The notes beneath the pieces were generated by a model that had not been told where the DNA came from, did not search any database, and worked only from the letters and a program-made list of their open reading frames with translations. From contig CAZCOE010000027.1 in assembly GCA_964500525.1 (NCBI GenBank), positions 1 through 9,099 on the forward strand: a stretch of DNA of 9,099 nt, read 5' to 3'. The first letter of the stretch is position 1. Every line of letters begins with the position of its first letter. The position numbers and the translations under genes were made by a program. This document shows, piece after piece, positions 1-7,856 of this stretch. The stretch comes from RGIG7378 sp964500525 (lineage in GTDB: Bacteria > Bacillota > Clostridia > RGIG7378).

Positions 1-172
1 TCCACTCAACTGCCTCCCAGATGTCATCAACCTGGCCATCTACAGTAACTGTAGCCTTCTCAGCTGTGTAGGATCTGCCCAGATTGCCGGGAACCTGATC
101 AGCCAGTGCCACATTAGCAAATGACATAACAACCAGAAGCATTGCAACAACAGTAGCAATAATTTTCTTCAT
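1..172 (-). CDS. Secreted protein with CBM9/DOMON-like N-terminus (partial, 3' end off window)
   Basis: The first 57 codons of a gene that leaves the window on the left can be read. The product starts MKKIIATVVAMLLVV and has a classic signal peptide: lysines at 2-3, a hydrophobic core at about 4-22, and a likely cleavage after the ALA at 22-24. After about 15 residues comes TVTVDGQVDDIWEAVEW (residues 41-57). This resembles the opening of family 9 carbohydrate-binding modules and related DOMON-like domains, which start with a V-D-G-x-x-D-x-x-W pattern. The start is supported by an AGGAGA Shine-Dalgarno sequence (186-181) 8 nt before the ATG. It is the first gene after hisS on the same strand, across a 144-bp gap with its own candidate control region, so it is probably transcribed separately. 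A role in binding extracellular polysaccharide is inferred from a short stretch; a catalytic domain could follow outside the window. Gene and signal peptide are secure; the domain call is moderate. Confidence 0.8.
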   Translation of the reverse strand, partial: MKKIIATVVAMLLVVMSFANVALADQVPGNLGRSYTAEKATVTVDGQVDDIWEAVEW

Positions 173-209
173 TACCAATGTCTCCTTTAAAATAAAAATA
201 AATATTTTT

Positions 210-246
210 ATGGTTGACTCTGGACAAAAAGTCAGGAATCAACCAT
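210..246. promoter_or_regulatory. Long imperfect palindrome upstream of the secreted-protein gene
   Basis: Perfect outer arms ATGGTTGA (210-217) and TCAACCAT (239-246) surround inner arms that pair with two mismatches around an AAAAA loop (226-230), giving 14 pairs in a 16-bp stem. Read on the minus strand, the hairpin is followed by an A-run and then a T-rich stretch, not by an immediate T-run, so it is a poor intrinsic terminator for hisS. It could still contribute to termination. Its position next to a possible transcription start and the extra copies of its arm nearby favour a repressor operator or a 5'-UTR stem-loop. Confidence 0.5.
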
Positions 247-250
247 TGAA

Positions 251-279
251 ATCTTAGCAAGATTGACCATGAAACTCAA
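251..279 (-). promoter_or_regulatory. Candidate sigma-A promoter for the secreted-protein gene
   Basis: On the minus strand, TTGAGT (279-274) and TAAGAT (256-251) are separated by 17 nt, each matching 4 of 6 consensus positions. Transcription would begin near 244, inside the right arm of the palindrome at 210-246. The -35 box is part of a further ATGGTTGA word (283-276), and the -10 box lies in a perfect 6-bp inverted repeat (AATCTT-agc-AAGATT, 250-264). The boxes are weak, so the call is tentative. Confidence 0.35.
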
Positions 280-316
280 CCATAAACACCTGCATTTCAA
301 CAGAAAGTTTAGAAAA

Positions 317-1564
317 TCAGAATATGTTTCCTATTCTACTCAGTTCGACCTGCCTTACCGTTCCGTCACTCATTTTCTTGAGATTGACTACACCGGAGGC
401 AAGTTCATTGTCTCCCAGTGCAATGGTGTACTCTGCACCTATCTTGTCGGCATATTTGAACTGGGCCTTGAAGCTGCGGTTCATTATGTCTGTTTCCACA
501 TATATGCCTCTGGTCCGCAGACTATACGCAATTCGCTCCGCCTCCATGGCTGCCTGTTGTCCCATAGCAGCAATATACAGTCTGGGCTTAGGTGCAGATA
601 TGTTGTCCAACAGTCCGCAGTTCTCCATGTGGAGCAGCATGCGTTCGATGCCCATGGCGAAACCTACTGCTGGAGTATGAGATCCTCCCAGAATCTCTAC
701 CAAGCCATCGTATCTGCCGCCGGCACAAACAGCTCCCTGGGATCCAATGCCTGTAGAGATAAATTCAAATACCGTCTTGGAGTAGTAGTCCAGGCCGCGA
801 ACCACATAGGGGTCTACCACGTACTTGATACCCAGGGCGTCCAGGCCTGCCTTGACCTGCTCAAAGTGATCTGCGCATTCAGGACACAGGTGGTCTGTAA
901 TCTTGGGACAATTCTCTGCCAGGCTGTGGCAATCGGGGCTCTTGCAGTCCAGGATTCGCAAAGGGTTCCTCTGGAGTCTGCCCCTGCATGTATCGCAGAG
1001 TTTGTCCTCGTTTTGGGAGAAGTAGCTCTTCAGCATCTCGTTGTACTGAGGCCTGCAGTTTGGGCAGCCTATGGAGTTGATAACCAGCTGAATGTCAGAG
1101 ATGCCAAGCCTGGTGAGTATGGTGTTCACCATGGCAATTACCTCTACGTCTGCATTGGCACCTGCTGCGCCGAACATCTCTACGCCGCACTGGGTGAACT
1201 CTCTGTATCTGCCCTTTTGCTTCTTCTCATACCTGTAGATAGGCATATCGTAGAAAATCTTTACAGGCTGGGGCAGAGAGGCCATACCGTTTTCAATATA
1301 GCTCCTGACCACGCCGGCAGTACCCTCGGGCCTGAGAGTAAGGCTCCTGCCGCCCTTGTCCTCAAATGTGTACATCTGCTTCTCTACTACGTCGGTGGTG
1401 TCTCCCACACCTCTGGAGAAAAGCTCCGTGGCCTCGAAGACAGGTGTGCGGATCTGACCAAAGCCGTAGGCCTTGAATGTGTCGTGGATGATATTGCATA
1501 TATAATCCCAAGCCGGTCTCTCTGACGGCAAAATGTCCTTGGTTCCTACTGGTACTGTAATCAT
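317..1564 (-). CDS. hisS: Histidyl-tRNA synthetase
   Basis: This class II aminoacyl-tRNA synthetase joins histidine to tRNA-His in the cytoplasm. Its 415 aa are the normal bacterial length. The start MITVPVGTKDILP is typical of the family. Motif 2 lies at about 103-125, with RYEKKQKGRYREF. The histidine-binding signatures are VRGLDYY (255-261) and AGGRYDGL (281-288). Motif 3 is AVGFAMGIERM (299-309). The C-terminal anticodon-binding domain spans about 327-415. The insertion between motifs 2 and 3 carries cysteine pairs at 167/170, 190/193, 207/212 and 227/230, as in many clostridial HisRS proteins, where they may bind zinc. A GGAGGG ribosome binding site precedes the ATG. The gene starts 30 nt after the hemZ stop. 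That gap is too short for a T-box leader, so expression probably depends on the upstream operon promoter. In many Clostridia aspS follows directly; here it does not. Confidence 0.97.
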   Translation of the reverse strand: MITVPVGTKDILPSERPAWDYICNIIHDTFKAYGFGQIRTPVFEATELFSRGVGDTTDVVEKQMYTFEDKGGRSLTLRPEGTAGVVRSYIENGMASLPQPVKIFYDMPIYRYEKKQKGRYREFTQCGVEMFGAAGANADVEVIAMVNTILTRLGISDIQLVINSIGCPNCRPQYNEMLKSYFSQNEDKLCDTCRGRLQRNPLRILDCKSPDCHSLAENCPKITDHLCPECADHFEQVKAGLDALGIKYVVDPYVVRGLDYYSKTVFEFISTGIGSQGAVCAGGRYDGLVEILGGSHTPAVGFAMGIERMLLHMENCGLLDNISAPKPRLYIAAMGQQAAMEAERIAYSLRTRGIYVETDIMNRSFKAQFKYADKIGAEYTIALGDNELASGVVNLKKMSDGTVRQVELSRIGNIF

Positions 1565-1594
1565 GTTTCCCTCCGGAAAAATTATCCTTGAATT

Positions 1595-3067
1595 CTAATA
1601 CATATTCCTCAAAAAGTCTATTTTTTTGGCTATCTGTCCCTCTATCCCGGCTATATACTGCAGAGGGTCCTTGATGTTATAGCATCTGTCCAGGTCTCCG
1701 GGACCTGATATTCTCTTGGTCACAGAGCCGGCGCCCAAGCCCAGTATGTGCTGGGTCTCCTCCTCGATGAGGACGTTGTATCTGCAGAAATGTCCCGGCC
1801 CGGCAAACCCGGTATTCTCCAGATTCCCTGCAGCGTTTTTCTGCCTGTACAGGTAGTATGGCTCCATGCCCATGGACGCAGCAGTTTCGTAGCCCATGTT
1901 TACCATTCTGTCCATGACACTGTGGTCTGTAGAAGGGCTATACTCTGCCCGCATCATGGCCGAGGCCCTCTTGAGGCATAGGCTGTGCACTGTAAATCCA
2001 TCAGGATTCAGCCGGCGAATCTGTCTCAGAGTCTCTGCAAAGTCCTCCTCTGTCTCTCCCTCCAGTCCGGCTATCAGATCCATGTTGATATTGTCAAAAC
2101 CCATGCTTCTGGCCAGTTCGTACACTCTGATGGTGTCCTCCGGAGTGTGTTTCCTACCAATCTTTGCCAGTGTCTCACCCTTCATTGTCTGGGGGTTGAC
2201 AGCCAACCTGCTGACTCCGTGACTTCTCAGCACATCCAGTTTCTCAGCATCTATTGAATCCGGCCGGCCGGCCTCGCAGGTCAACTCTGTAAATGGGGGA
2301 AATGCCTCCAGCACTCCTGACATAAAGCGATCCAATTGCTCTGCCGTAACCGACGTTGGTGTGCCGCCTCCAAAGTAGCAGCAATCGCAGGTCAGTCCTG
2401 CGTTGATCAGCACCTCAGCAGCGGCTCTGGCCTCTGCCACCACTGCATCCACATACCTGTCCACCCAGGCCTGATACCGGCCTATGGGATAGGCTCCAAA
2501 GGAGCAATATGAACAAATGGTAGGGCAAAATGGGGTGCCCACATACAGTGAAAAGCTATTGGCCGGAGTGTTTTTCAGGATAGTGCTCTCGTTGGCTGCC
2601 ACTTTGAAAAGTATATTGCATTTGTCTTCTCTGATATTCAGCTCTGATGCCAGAAGTTCCGCTCCCTCCCGGGGAGTCATGCCCTCTGCCAGACACTGGG
2701 TGGCCATCTTCACCGGCTTAACTCCGGTCTGTATCCCCCAGGGAGAGGTGTATCCGGTTTCCCGGGTCAACAGAGCGGCAGCAACCCTTTTCACTGCGTT
2801 CTTAAATGGATCTGCAAAAATAGACCGGGCCTTAAGGTTGCCTGTCCGGGTGGATTCATCCAACAACACCTCTGCCACCGGAGTTCCCATTTTGCACAAA
2901 GCAATCCTGAGGCCGCCATCTGTGGTCTCAGCCAAAAGGCCGGTTTCATATTGTTCAAAGGGTGTGCTATCCCCAAGGGTGGCCACGCTGTGTCGGTCAA
3001 GATAGATCAGCAGGACTTCGAACAATTCTGTATTGTAATTGCAGCCTATACACTTGAATCCGTTCAT
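1595..3067 (-). CDS. hemZ: HemZ-type radical SAM protein (coproporphyrinogen III dehydrogenase family)
   Basis: A 490-aa radical S-adenosylmethionine protein. The family is assigned to oxygen-independent oxidation of coproporphyrinogen III to protoporphyrinogen IX in heme synthesis. The iron-sulfur motif CPTICSYC gives C181, C185 and C188, the CX3CX2C pattern that binds a 4Fe-4S cluster. GGGTP at 233-237 is the usual SAM-contacting motif. YYLYRQKNAAGNLENTG at about 404-420 and GLGAGSVTKR at 443-452 separate HemZ from HemN and HemW. The 170-residue N-terminal extension before the radical SAM core also fits HemZ. The ATG shares one base with the dtd stop (TAATG) and has no strong Shine-Dalgarno, so translation is probably coupled to dtd. 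No other heme gene is in view. The family assignment is firm; whether this protein makes heme in its host cannot be told from here. Confidence 0.92.
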   Translation of the reverse strand: MNGFKCIGCNYNTELFEVLLIYLDRHSVATLGDSTPFEQYETGLLAETTDGGLRIALCKMGTPVAEVLLDESTRTGNLKARSIFADPFKNAVKRVAAALLTRETGYTSPWGIQTGVKPVKMATQCLAEGMTPREGAELLASELNIREDKCNILFKVAANESTILKNTPANSFSLYVGTPFCPTICSYCSFGAYPIGRYQAWVDRYVDAVVAEARAAAEVLINAGLTCDCCYFGGGTPTSVTAEQLDRFMSGVLEAFPPFTELTCEAGRPDSIDAEKLDVLRSHGVSRLAVNPQTMKGETLAKIGRKHTPEDTIRVYELARSMGFDNINMDLIAGLEGETEEDFAETLRQIRRLNPDGFTVHSLCLKRASAMMRAEYSPSTDHSVMDRMVNMGYETAASMGMEPYYLYRQKNAAGNLENTGFAGPGHFCRYNVLIEEETQHILGLGAGSVTKRISGPGDLDRCYNIKDPLQYIAGIEGQIAKKIDFLRNMY

Positions 3068-3519
3068 TACAATATCTTGGTGCTGTCCAGCAGCAGTGTG
3101 CAGGGGCCATCGTTTACCAGCTGAACCTTCATGTCCGCTCCAAAGACGCCTTGCTGAACCTCCAGTCCGTAGTTGTCCTTGAAGTATCTGACCGCCGCCT
3201 GATACATTTCATTGGCCTCAGCAGGTCTCATGGCGCCGTCAAATCCGGGACGTCTGCCGTGTCTTACATCACCCAGCAAAGTAAATTGGCTGATAAGCAG
3301 AATCTCTCCCGACACGTCGGATAGGCTCCTGTTCATGCGGCCGTCACTGTCCTCGAATATCCTTAGATTATAAATCTTGTCACATATGTATTTGAGATCC
3401 GCCTCTGTGTCTCCTGTGGCAACACCCAGCAGCACCATGTAGCCCTGACCGATGGAACCCACCATCCGGCCATCCACCTCAACAGATGCGGAGGTAACCC
3501 TCTGTACAACTGCTCTCAT
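3067..3519 (-). CDS. dtd: D-aminoacyl-tRNA deacylase
   Basis: This cytoplasmic enzyme hydrolyses the ester bond between D-amino acids (and glycine mischarged on tRNA-Ala) and tRNA, protecting translation from wrong chirality. The 150 aa are the standard length. The start MRAVVQRVTSASVEVDG is typical. The two active-site signatures are present: SQFTL at 77-81, and the Gly-cisPro motif in NDGPCTLLLDS (136-146, G138-P139), which excludes L-amino acids. RRPGF is at 89-93. The ATG overlaps the rel stop by one base (TGATG) and hemZ starts on the last base of the dtd stop, so the gene sits in a coupled chain. The pairing of relA with dtd is widespread in Firmicutes. Confidence 0.96.
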   Translation of the reverse strand: MRAVVQRVTSASVEVDGRMVGSIGQGYMVLLGVATGDTEADLKYICDKIYNLRIFEDSDGRMNRSLSDVSGEILLISQFTLLGDVRHGRRPGFDGAMRPAEANEMYQAAVRYFKDNYGLEVQQGVFGADMKVQLVNDGPCTLLLDSTKIL

Positions 3520-5726
3520 CAGTCCTTGCCCCTCTTCACTTCGTATATACTGTCTATCTTGCGCAGTCTGCGAATCAGTCTGTCCAACTCCGCGGCGTTC
3601 TTGATGCCCACCCCCATCTGAATGGTAACCAAGCCGTTTTTCACTCTGCCTGCGTTTATGGAGTTGAACTGTATCTTCTCTTCCTTAATAACCTCGGAAA
3701 TGTCGTACAGCAGGCCGCTTCTGTCGTTGGCCTCCACGGACAGACCCACGTTATATACCACGTCGTCCTCCACAACCCACTGAACCTCCACAAATCTCTC
3801 AGGTTCCAGCTCTCTGGAGGGCCTGGACTTGCAGTCCGCCCTGTGAACCGATACTCCCCTGCCTCTGGTTACATAGCCAATGATAGGGTCTCCGGGAATG
3901 GGAGAACAGCACTTGGATATATTCACCAGGCAACCTGGCAATCCTGCCACAATTATGCCCTTGGAATGCTTGGCTGCCTTGGCCTTCTCTGCTCTCTTGG
4001 CAGCTTCTGTATCCTGGGCGGCTGTAGTCATGCCTGCAACTGAGGCGTCCATGTCCTTGGCCGTTTTATTGGTCCTCTCGTACAGATCCCGAACCTTGGT
4101 CAGGAACTTGGCTGCTGTGATGCCCCCGTATCCAATGGTTGCATACAGGTCATCCATGCTGGTCATGTTGTACTTGTGCAGGATAGGCTCCGTAATCTCA
4201 GGCTTGAGCATCTCGGCAATACCATCTGTACGGCGAACCTCGGCGTCAAACTGTACCTTGCCTGTGGCAATGTTCTCGTCCCGCTTTTCCTTCTTGAACC
4301 ATTGGTTAATCTTAGACCGGGCCTGGGAGCTCTTGACTATCTTGAGCCAGTCCCTGCTGGGGCCGTTTCCGTTGTTAGTGGTGATAATCTCTACCTGATC
4401 CCCGTTCTTGAGGGTGTAGTTGATGGGCATAATTCGGCCGTTGACCTTGGCTCCCATCATCTTGTTGCCTACTGCGCTGTGAATGGCATAGGCAAAGTCA
4501 ATAGGAGTGGAACCTACAGGCAGGCTGATTGGGTCTCCATTGGGGGTGAATACATATACCTCGTCGCTGAACATATCGGTCTTCATGCTCTGGACGAAGT
4601 CGTCAGGGTCCACCACTGTGTCCTGCTGCCACTCTACCATCTGGCGAATCCAGTTTATCTGTTTGTCCATTTCGGCATCATTGCCCTTGAAGTTCTCCTT
4701 GTACTTCCAATGGGCAGCAATACCCTCCTGAGCCACTCTGTGCATGTCCCAGGTCCTGATCTGCACCTCAAAGGGCAGCCCATCTCCGCCTACCAGGGTG
4801 TTGTGAATGGATTGGTACATGTTGGGCTTGGGCATGGCAATGTAGTCCTTGAACCTGCCGGGAACAGGAGTAAACATCTCGTGAAGGATACCCAATACGG
4901 AATAGCAATTCTTGATGGAGTCGGTAATTACCCGGAATGCCACCAGGTCGTAGATTTCGTCTATGGAGCGATTCTGCATCTTCATCTTGCGGTAGATGCT
5001 GTAGTAGTGCTTCTGCCTGCCCTCAATCTGGGCAGGAATGTTGGCCAGAACCAGCTCGTTCCTCAGCTGATCGATGGTCTGGGATATGAACATCTCCCTC
5101 TCCGACCACTGGTTCGAAACCGCCTTGACTATGTGGGCATAGGCCTCGGGATCGATGTACTTGAGGGACAGGTCCTCCAGCTCGCTCTTGAACCTCTGGA
5201 TACCCAATCGGTTGGCAAGAGGTGCATAAATATCCAGAGTCTCCACAGCAATGGCCTTTTGCTTCTCCGGAGGTTGGAACTGGAGTGTGCGCATGTTGTG
5301 AATCCGGTCTGCCAGCTTAATGAGCATAACCCGCAGGTCCTTGGCCATGGCCAGGAACATTTTGCGGAAAGTCTCCATCTTCTGTTCCTCCTTGGAGGAA
5401 TAGGGTATATTGCTCAGCTTGGTCACACCATCTACGATTGCTGCAATAGTCTCGCCGTATTCCTCACGGACGTCATCCAGGGAATAGTCGGTGTCCTCCA
5501 CTGTGTCGTGAAGCAGCGCTCCGCACAGGGCACAGTAGTCCTGCTGCATATCTGCCAGGATCAGAGTAACCTGTACCGGGTGGACAATATATGGCTCGCC
5601 GGACTTGCGCAGCTGGCCCTGATGCAGCTCCAATGCCTTTTTGTATGCCTTCTCAATCAGGTCTCTCTGGCTCTGGTCTGTAATATATCTGATTTTAAAT
5701 AAAATGGAACTGAGTAACTGATCCAT
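3519..5726 (-). CDS. relA: Bifunctional (p)ppGpp synthetase/hydrolase, RelA/SpoT family
   Basis: A 735-aa long RSH protein that makes and degrades the alarmone (p)ppGpp in response to uncharged tRNA on the ribosome. Domains in order: HD hydrolase, about 25-190, with H49, HDTVED (73-78) and D140 in LADRIHNMRT, so hydrolysis looks intact. Synthetase, about 235-345, with GRQKHYYSIYRK (236-247), YDLVAFRVI, RFKD (291-294, the form seen in bifunctional enzymes), MYQSIH and EVQIRTWDMH. TGS, about 388-450. A helical region. A zinc-finger/conserved-cysteine domain with C606, C607, H628 and C632 (plus C599). A C-terminal ACT domain, about 658-732. A linker at about 565-590 is rich in Ala and Lys. The start is set by AGGAGG about 7 nt upstream; that site lies within the last codons of the preceding gene, whose TGA is one base before this ATG. 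In many Clostridia the upstream genes are recJ and apt; here they are envelope-protein genes. Confidence 0.97.
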   Translation of the reverse strand: MDQLLSSILFKIRYITDQSQRDLIEKAYKKALELHQGQLRKSGEPYIVHPVQVTLILADMQQDYCALCGALLHDTVEDTDYSLDDVREEYGETIAAIVDGVTKLSNIPYSSKEEQKMETFRKMFLAMAKDLRVMLIKLADRIHNMRTLQFQPPEKQKAIAVETLDIYAPLANRLGIQRFKSELEDLSLKYIDPEAYAHIVKAVSNQWSEREMFISQTIDQLRNELVLANIPAQIEGRQKHYYSIYRKMKMQNRSIDEIYDLVAFRVITDSIKNCYSVLGILHEMFTPVPGRFKDYIAMPKPNMYQSIHNTLVGGDGLPFEVQIRTWDMHRVAQEGIAAHWKYKENFKGNDAEMDKQINWIRQMVEWQQDTVVDPDDFVQSMKTDMFSDEVYVFTPNGDPISLPVGSTPIDFAYAIHSAVGNKMMGAKVNGRIMPINYTLKNGDQVEIITTNNGNGPSRDWLKIVKSSQARSKINQWFKKEKRDENIATGKVQFDAEVRRTDGIAEMLKPEITEPILHKYNMTSMDDLYATIGYGGITAAKFLTKVRDLYERTNKTAKDMDASVAGMTTAAQDTEAAKRAEKAKAAKHSKGIIVAGLPGCLVNISKCCSPIPGDPIIGYVTRGRGVSVHRADCKSRPSRELEPERFVEVQWVVEDDVVYNVGLSVEANDRSGLLYDISEVIKEEKIQFNSINAGRVKNGLVTIQMGVGIKNAAELDRLIRRLRKIDSIYEVKRGKD

Positions 5727-5727
5727 A

Positions 5728-7407
5728 TCAATATCCTCCTATCAGGTCATAGAAGCATTCCTCTATGGCTCTGCCTCCCGCCTTGCCATCTTGGCAATAC
5801 AGCCAGCCGGTCTCTCCTGTCTCGGCCTGGATGAACAGCCAATTGGCTCTGTCCGTTGCCAAAACTACCACCTCAGTGTCCGGGGCAACCTTGACAGCGT
5901 CTGAGGATGTGCTCATGGAACTGTGGAGTTCCAGTTCCACAGCAGTTTCCAGGAGCTGTACCAGGTAATAGGCCTCTGTGGCCTCCGGCAGCAGCTTGCC
6001 CTCTGTCAGAGTGTATACCTCTGTAATATCCTGCATAATCTGATCATACAGCAGCCCGCAGGGCATCTTTGCGGCGATGCGCCCGTTTCCGGGATAGCTT
6101 ATGTCCGTATATCCGTAGATAACTCCTGTGCTGCTGAGGGTGCTGTCGGCAAAGTCAAACAGCTCCATCACAAACTTGCCCTCTGAGTTGTATCCCACAA
6201 CCGCCACCTGAAATCCCGGAATCTCGATGTTGATATCCACCACGTGGAAGTACATGGGATTCATGTTCCCTGTCACTGACAACTGCTGCTCATCTACATG
6301 CAGCGTTCCATCGGTCAGGGCTATCTGCTCCTGATCTCCATCTGCATCCAGGTCAGCCTTTGAATAGTCTGCGTTGGAGTTGTATGTGTTTGCATTTACA
6401 TTGTTCATGTAGCTGCGAATGGTTATGGTGTTGTACAGCTCCACTGAAGTCAGATCCTTCTCGGAGAATCCCTCCACCGGCCTGTACCACCTGGCAGCTG
6501 AAAAATAGCCTGCAAACTCTGTGTCCTCGAATATACACCCGTGGCGTGCTGCAATCTCGTTGTATGCATAGCTTACTGTGGATGAATAGAGAATATACAG
6601 GTCTGAATAGCTGAGCCTCTGGTTCGAACTGTTGGGGAGCAGATAATCCTCATAGACAGCCAACTGACGTTCCCTCTCCACCAGGTCTCCGTCTCTCAGC
6701 ATATAGAAAGCGGGATAGCCTCCATCGGTTCTGCACTCAAAACATGACAGTCTGCTGCGGTAGTAGAAGGACACTGTATCTGCATGGGCAGCCTGGGCTA
6801 TGTCACAGGAGTAACATCCCTGCCGGGTAACGTCCACCAGCACCACAGTCTTACCATCCTCTCCTGTGTAGGCAACTATCTCGGATGTGCCATCCAGATC
6901 CACATCGTGCATATCGTAATCCATACACTGAATCAATGGCAGATTGTCCTGCCATATGTAAATCGCAGTAGATGTATCCTGGGGAATATGAATCATATAG
7001 ACAGGAACTCCATCCAGCATATACCTGTATACATTGGGGTTTCCCTTGGGAGCAAAGCCCTCATAGACCATATAGAACTCACCTGAAACGGGATCCCTCA
7101 TATAGAGGTCGTGGCTGTCTCCGTTTGTATAGATGCACATTTCATAGCTGTCAGCTGCTGCAGCGTCCACCGTAGCCTTGAATATCTCCTCGCCCTGGGG
7201 AGTAACTGCCTCCCGGACCGTTGCCTCAATGGGAGCAAGCACGTTCTCAATTACCTTGGCGCTGTATACTGAGTTGTCGTTGGGGTAGGTGTCTATGGTG
7301 GGGTCCGGGGCTTTCCTGCCGGTGAGCACAACAATGCTGACTATAGCCGACACCAGTATTACAGCGACACTGCAGATTATAATTATAATTCGTCTATTGT
7401 GCTTCAC
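5728..7407 (-). CDS. Membrane-anchored extracytoplasmic protein with YARHG and SH3-like domains
   Basis: A 559-aa protein I cannot assign to a named function. Residues 7-29 form one hydrophobic helix after a basic start (MKHNRR), so the rest is probably outside the cell, anchored by an uncleaved signal. A YARHG-type domain at about 265-332 contains NEIAARHGCIFED, YF and WYRP. Two acidic loops, HDVDLDGTSE (167-176) and ADLDADGDQE (351-360), resemble calcium-binding FG-GAP/EF-like loops. The C-terminus, about 490-545, resembles a bacterial SH3 domain (VVVLATDRANWLFIQ, then GETGWLY). Two CxxC pairs (C198/C201, C222/C225) are unusual for an exported region and could form disulfides or bind metal. 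The start is GTG, not ATG, and overlaps the GtrA stop (GTGA), with GAGG 7 nt upstream. Its last codons contain the ribosome binding site of relA. Binding to cell wall or glycan is an inference from the SH3-like part. Confidence 0.85.
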   Translation of the reverse strand: MKHNRRIIIIICSVAVILVSAIVSIVVLTGRKAPDPTIDTYPNDNSVYSAKVIENVLAPIEATVREAVTPQGEEIFKATVDAAAADSYEMCIYTNGDSHDLYMRDPVSGEFYMVYEGFAPKGNPNVYRYMLDGVPVYMIHIPQDTSTAIYIWQDNLPLIQCMDYDMHDVDLDGTSEIVAYTGEDGKTVVLVDVTRQGCYSCDIAQAAHADTVSFYYRSRLSCFECRTDGGYPAFYMLRDGDLVERERQLAVYEDYLLPNSSNQRLSYSDLYILYSSTVSYAYNEIAARHGCIFEDTEFAGYFSAARWYRPVEGFSEKDLTSVELYNTITIRSYMNNVNANTYNSNADYSKADLDADGDQEQIALTDGTLHVDEQQLSVTGNMNPMYFHVVDINIEIPGFQVAVVGYNSEGKFVMELFDFADSTLSSTGVIYGYTDISYPGNGRIAAKMPCGLLYDQIMQDITEVYTLTEGKLLPEATEAYYLVQLLETAVELELHSSMSTSSDAVKVAPDTEVVVLATDRANWLFIQAETGETGWLYCQDGKAGGRAIEECFYDLIGGY

Positions 7408-7829
7408 TGCTGATCCTCACTCTCCGAAACTGTGGGTCTCTCTAAAAACAACTTGCGGGTAATAAAGTTGTATACCATAACAATTCCTGTGGCCAAAACC
7501 TTGACCAGCATATACCAGCTGTCCATGTAGGTCCCCAGCACATGGGCACCCAACATCATGATCAGCTGATTAATCACCCATCCCACAGCACTCATGACCA
7601 CAAACACACCGCCGTTAACTGTCTTGCCCCGGCCATTATTTACGCTGAATACGAACTTGATGCTAAGGATATAGTTGAGCAGCGTGGATAGGAAAAAAGA
7701 CACGCCGGTGGCAACCATCAGGTCTATATCCAATGCTCTCTCCATAAAGATAAGCAGAACATATTCCACGCCTGTACACAGGACGCCCACCCCTCCGAAC
7801 TTGATCAGCTGTGTCATCAATGCCTTCAC
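7404..7829 (-). CDS. GtrA-family membrane protein
   Basis: A 141-aa integral membrane protein with about four hydrophobic helices, near 7-29, 38-60, 74-97 and 106-126. Family signatures are LNYILSIKFVF (51-61) and YNFITRKLFL (120-129), as expected for GtrA-like proteins. Members are thought to move undecaprenyl-phosphate-linked sugars across the membrane for decoration of cell-surface polymers. No glycosyltransferase partner is next to it, so the substrate is unknown. The start is GTG at 7829, chosen because a strong GGGGGAG Shine-Dalgarno lies 7 nt upstream; an internal ATG at codon 5 has no better site. It is the first gene of the minus-strand operon and overlaps the next gene by 4 nt. The short tail after 130 is acidic and Ser-rich. 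Confidence 0.88.
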   Translation of the reverse strand: MKALMTQLIKFGGVGVLCTGVEYVLLIFMERALDIDLMVATGVSFFLSTLLNYILSIKFVFSVNNGRGKTVNGGVFVVMSAVGWVINQLIMMLGAHVLGTYMDSWYMLVKVLATGIVMVYNFITRKLFLERPTVSESEDQQ

Positions 7830-7856
7830 GAAAAAACTCCCCCTTATATCCTTTGG

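Noticed and set aside
210..246. Intrinsic terminator for the hisS operon
   Set aside because: The hairpin is followed by A residues before the T-rich stretch, and its arms recur as separate words nearby, which fits an operator better; termination here is not excluded.
263..1525. 420-codon open frame on the plus strand opposite hisS
   Set aside because: It is antisense to a complete, clearly recognised gene, resembles no protein family, and arises from codon bias.
1565..1594. T-box leader upstream of hisS
   Set aside because: The gap to hemZ is only 30 nt, far too short; it holds just the ribosome binding site.
3067..3521. Frameshift or annotation error at the relA-dtd-hemZ junctions
   Set aside because: The one-base stop/start overlaps are ordinary for coupled genes and all three proteins are full length.
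4176..5702. 508-codon open frame on the plus strand opposite relA
   Set aside because: Long but fully antisense to conserved Rel domains; no recognisable motif and no ribosome binding site sought by any neighbour.
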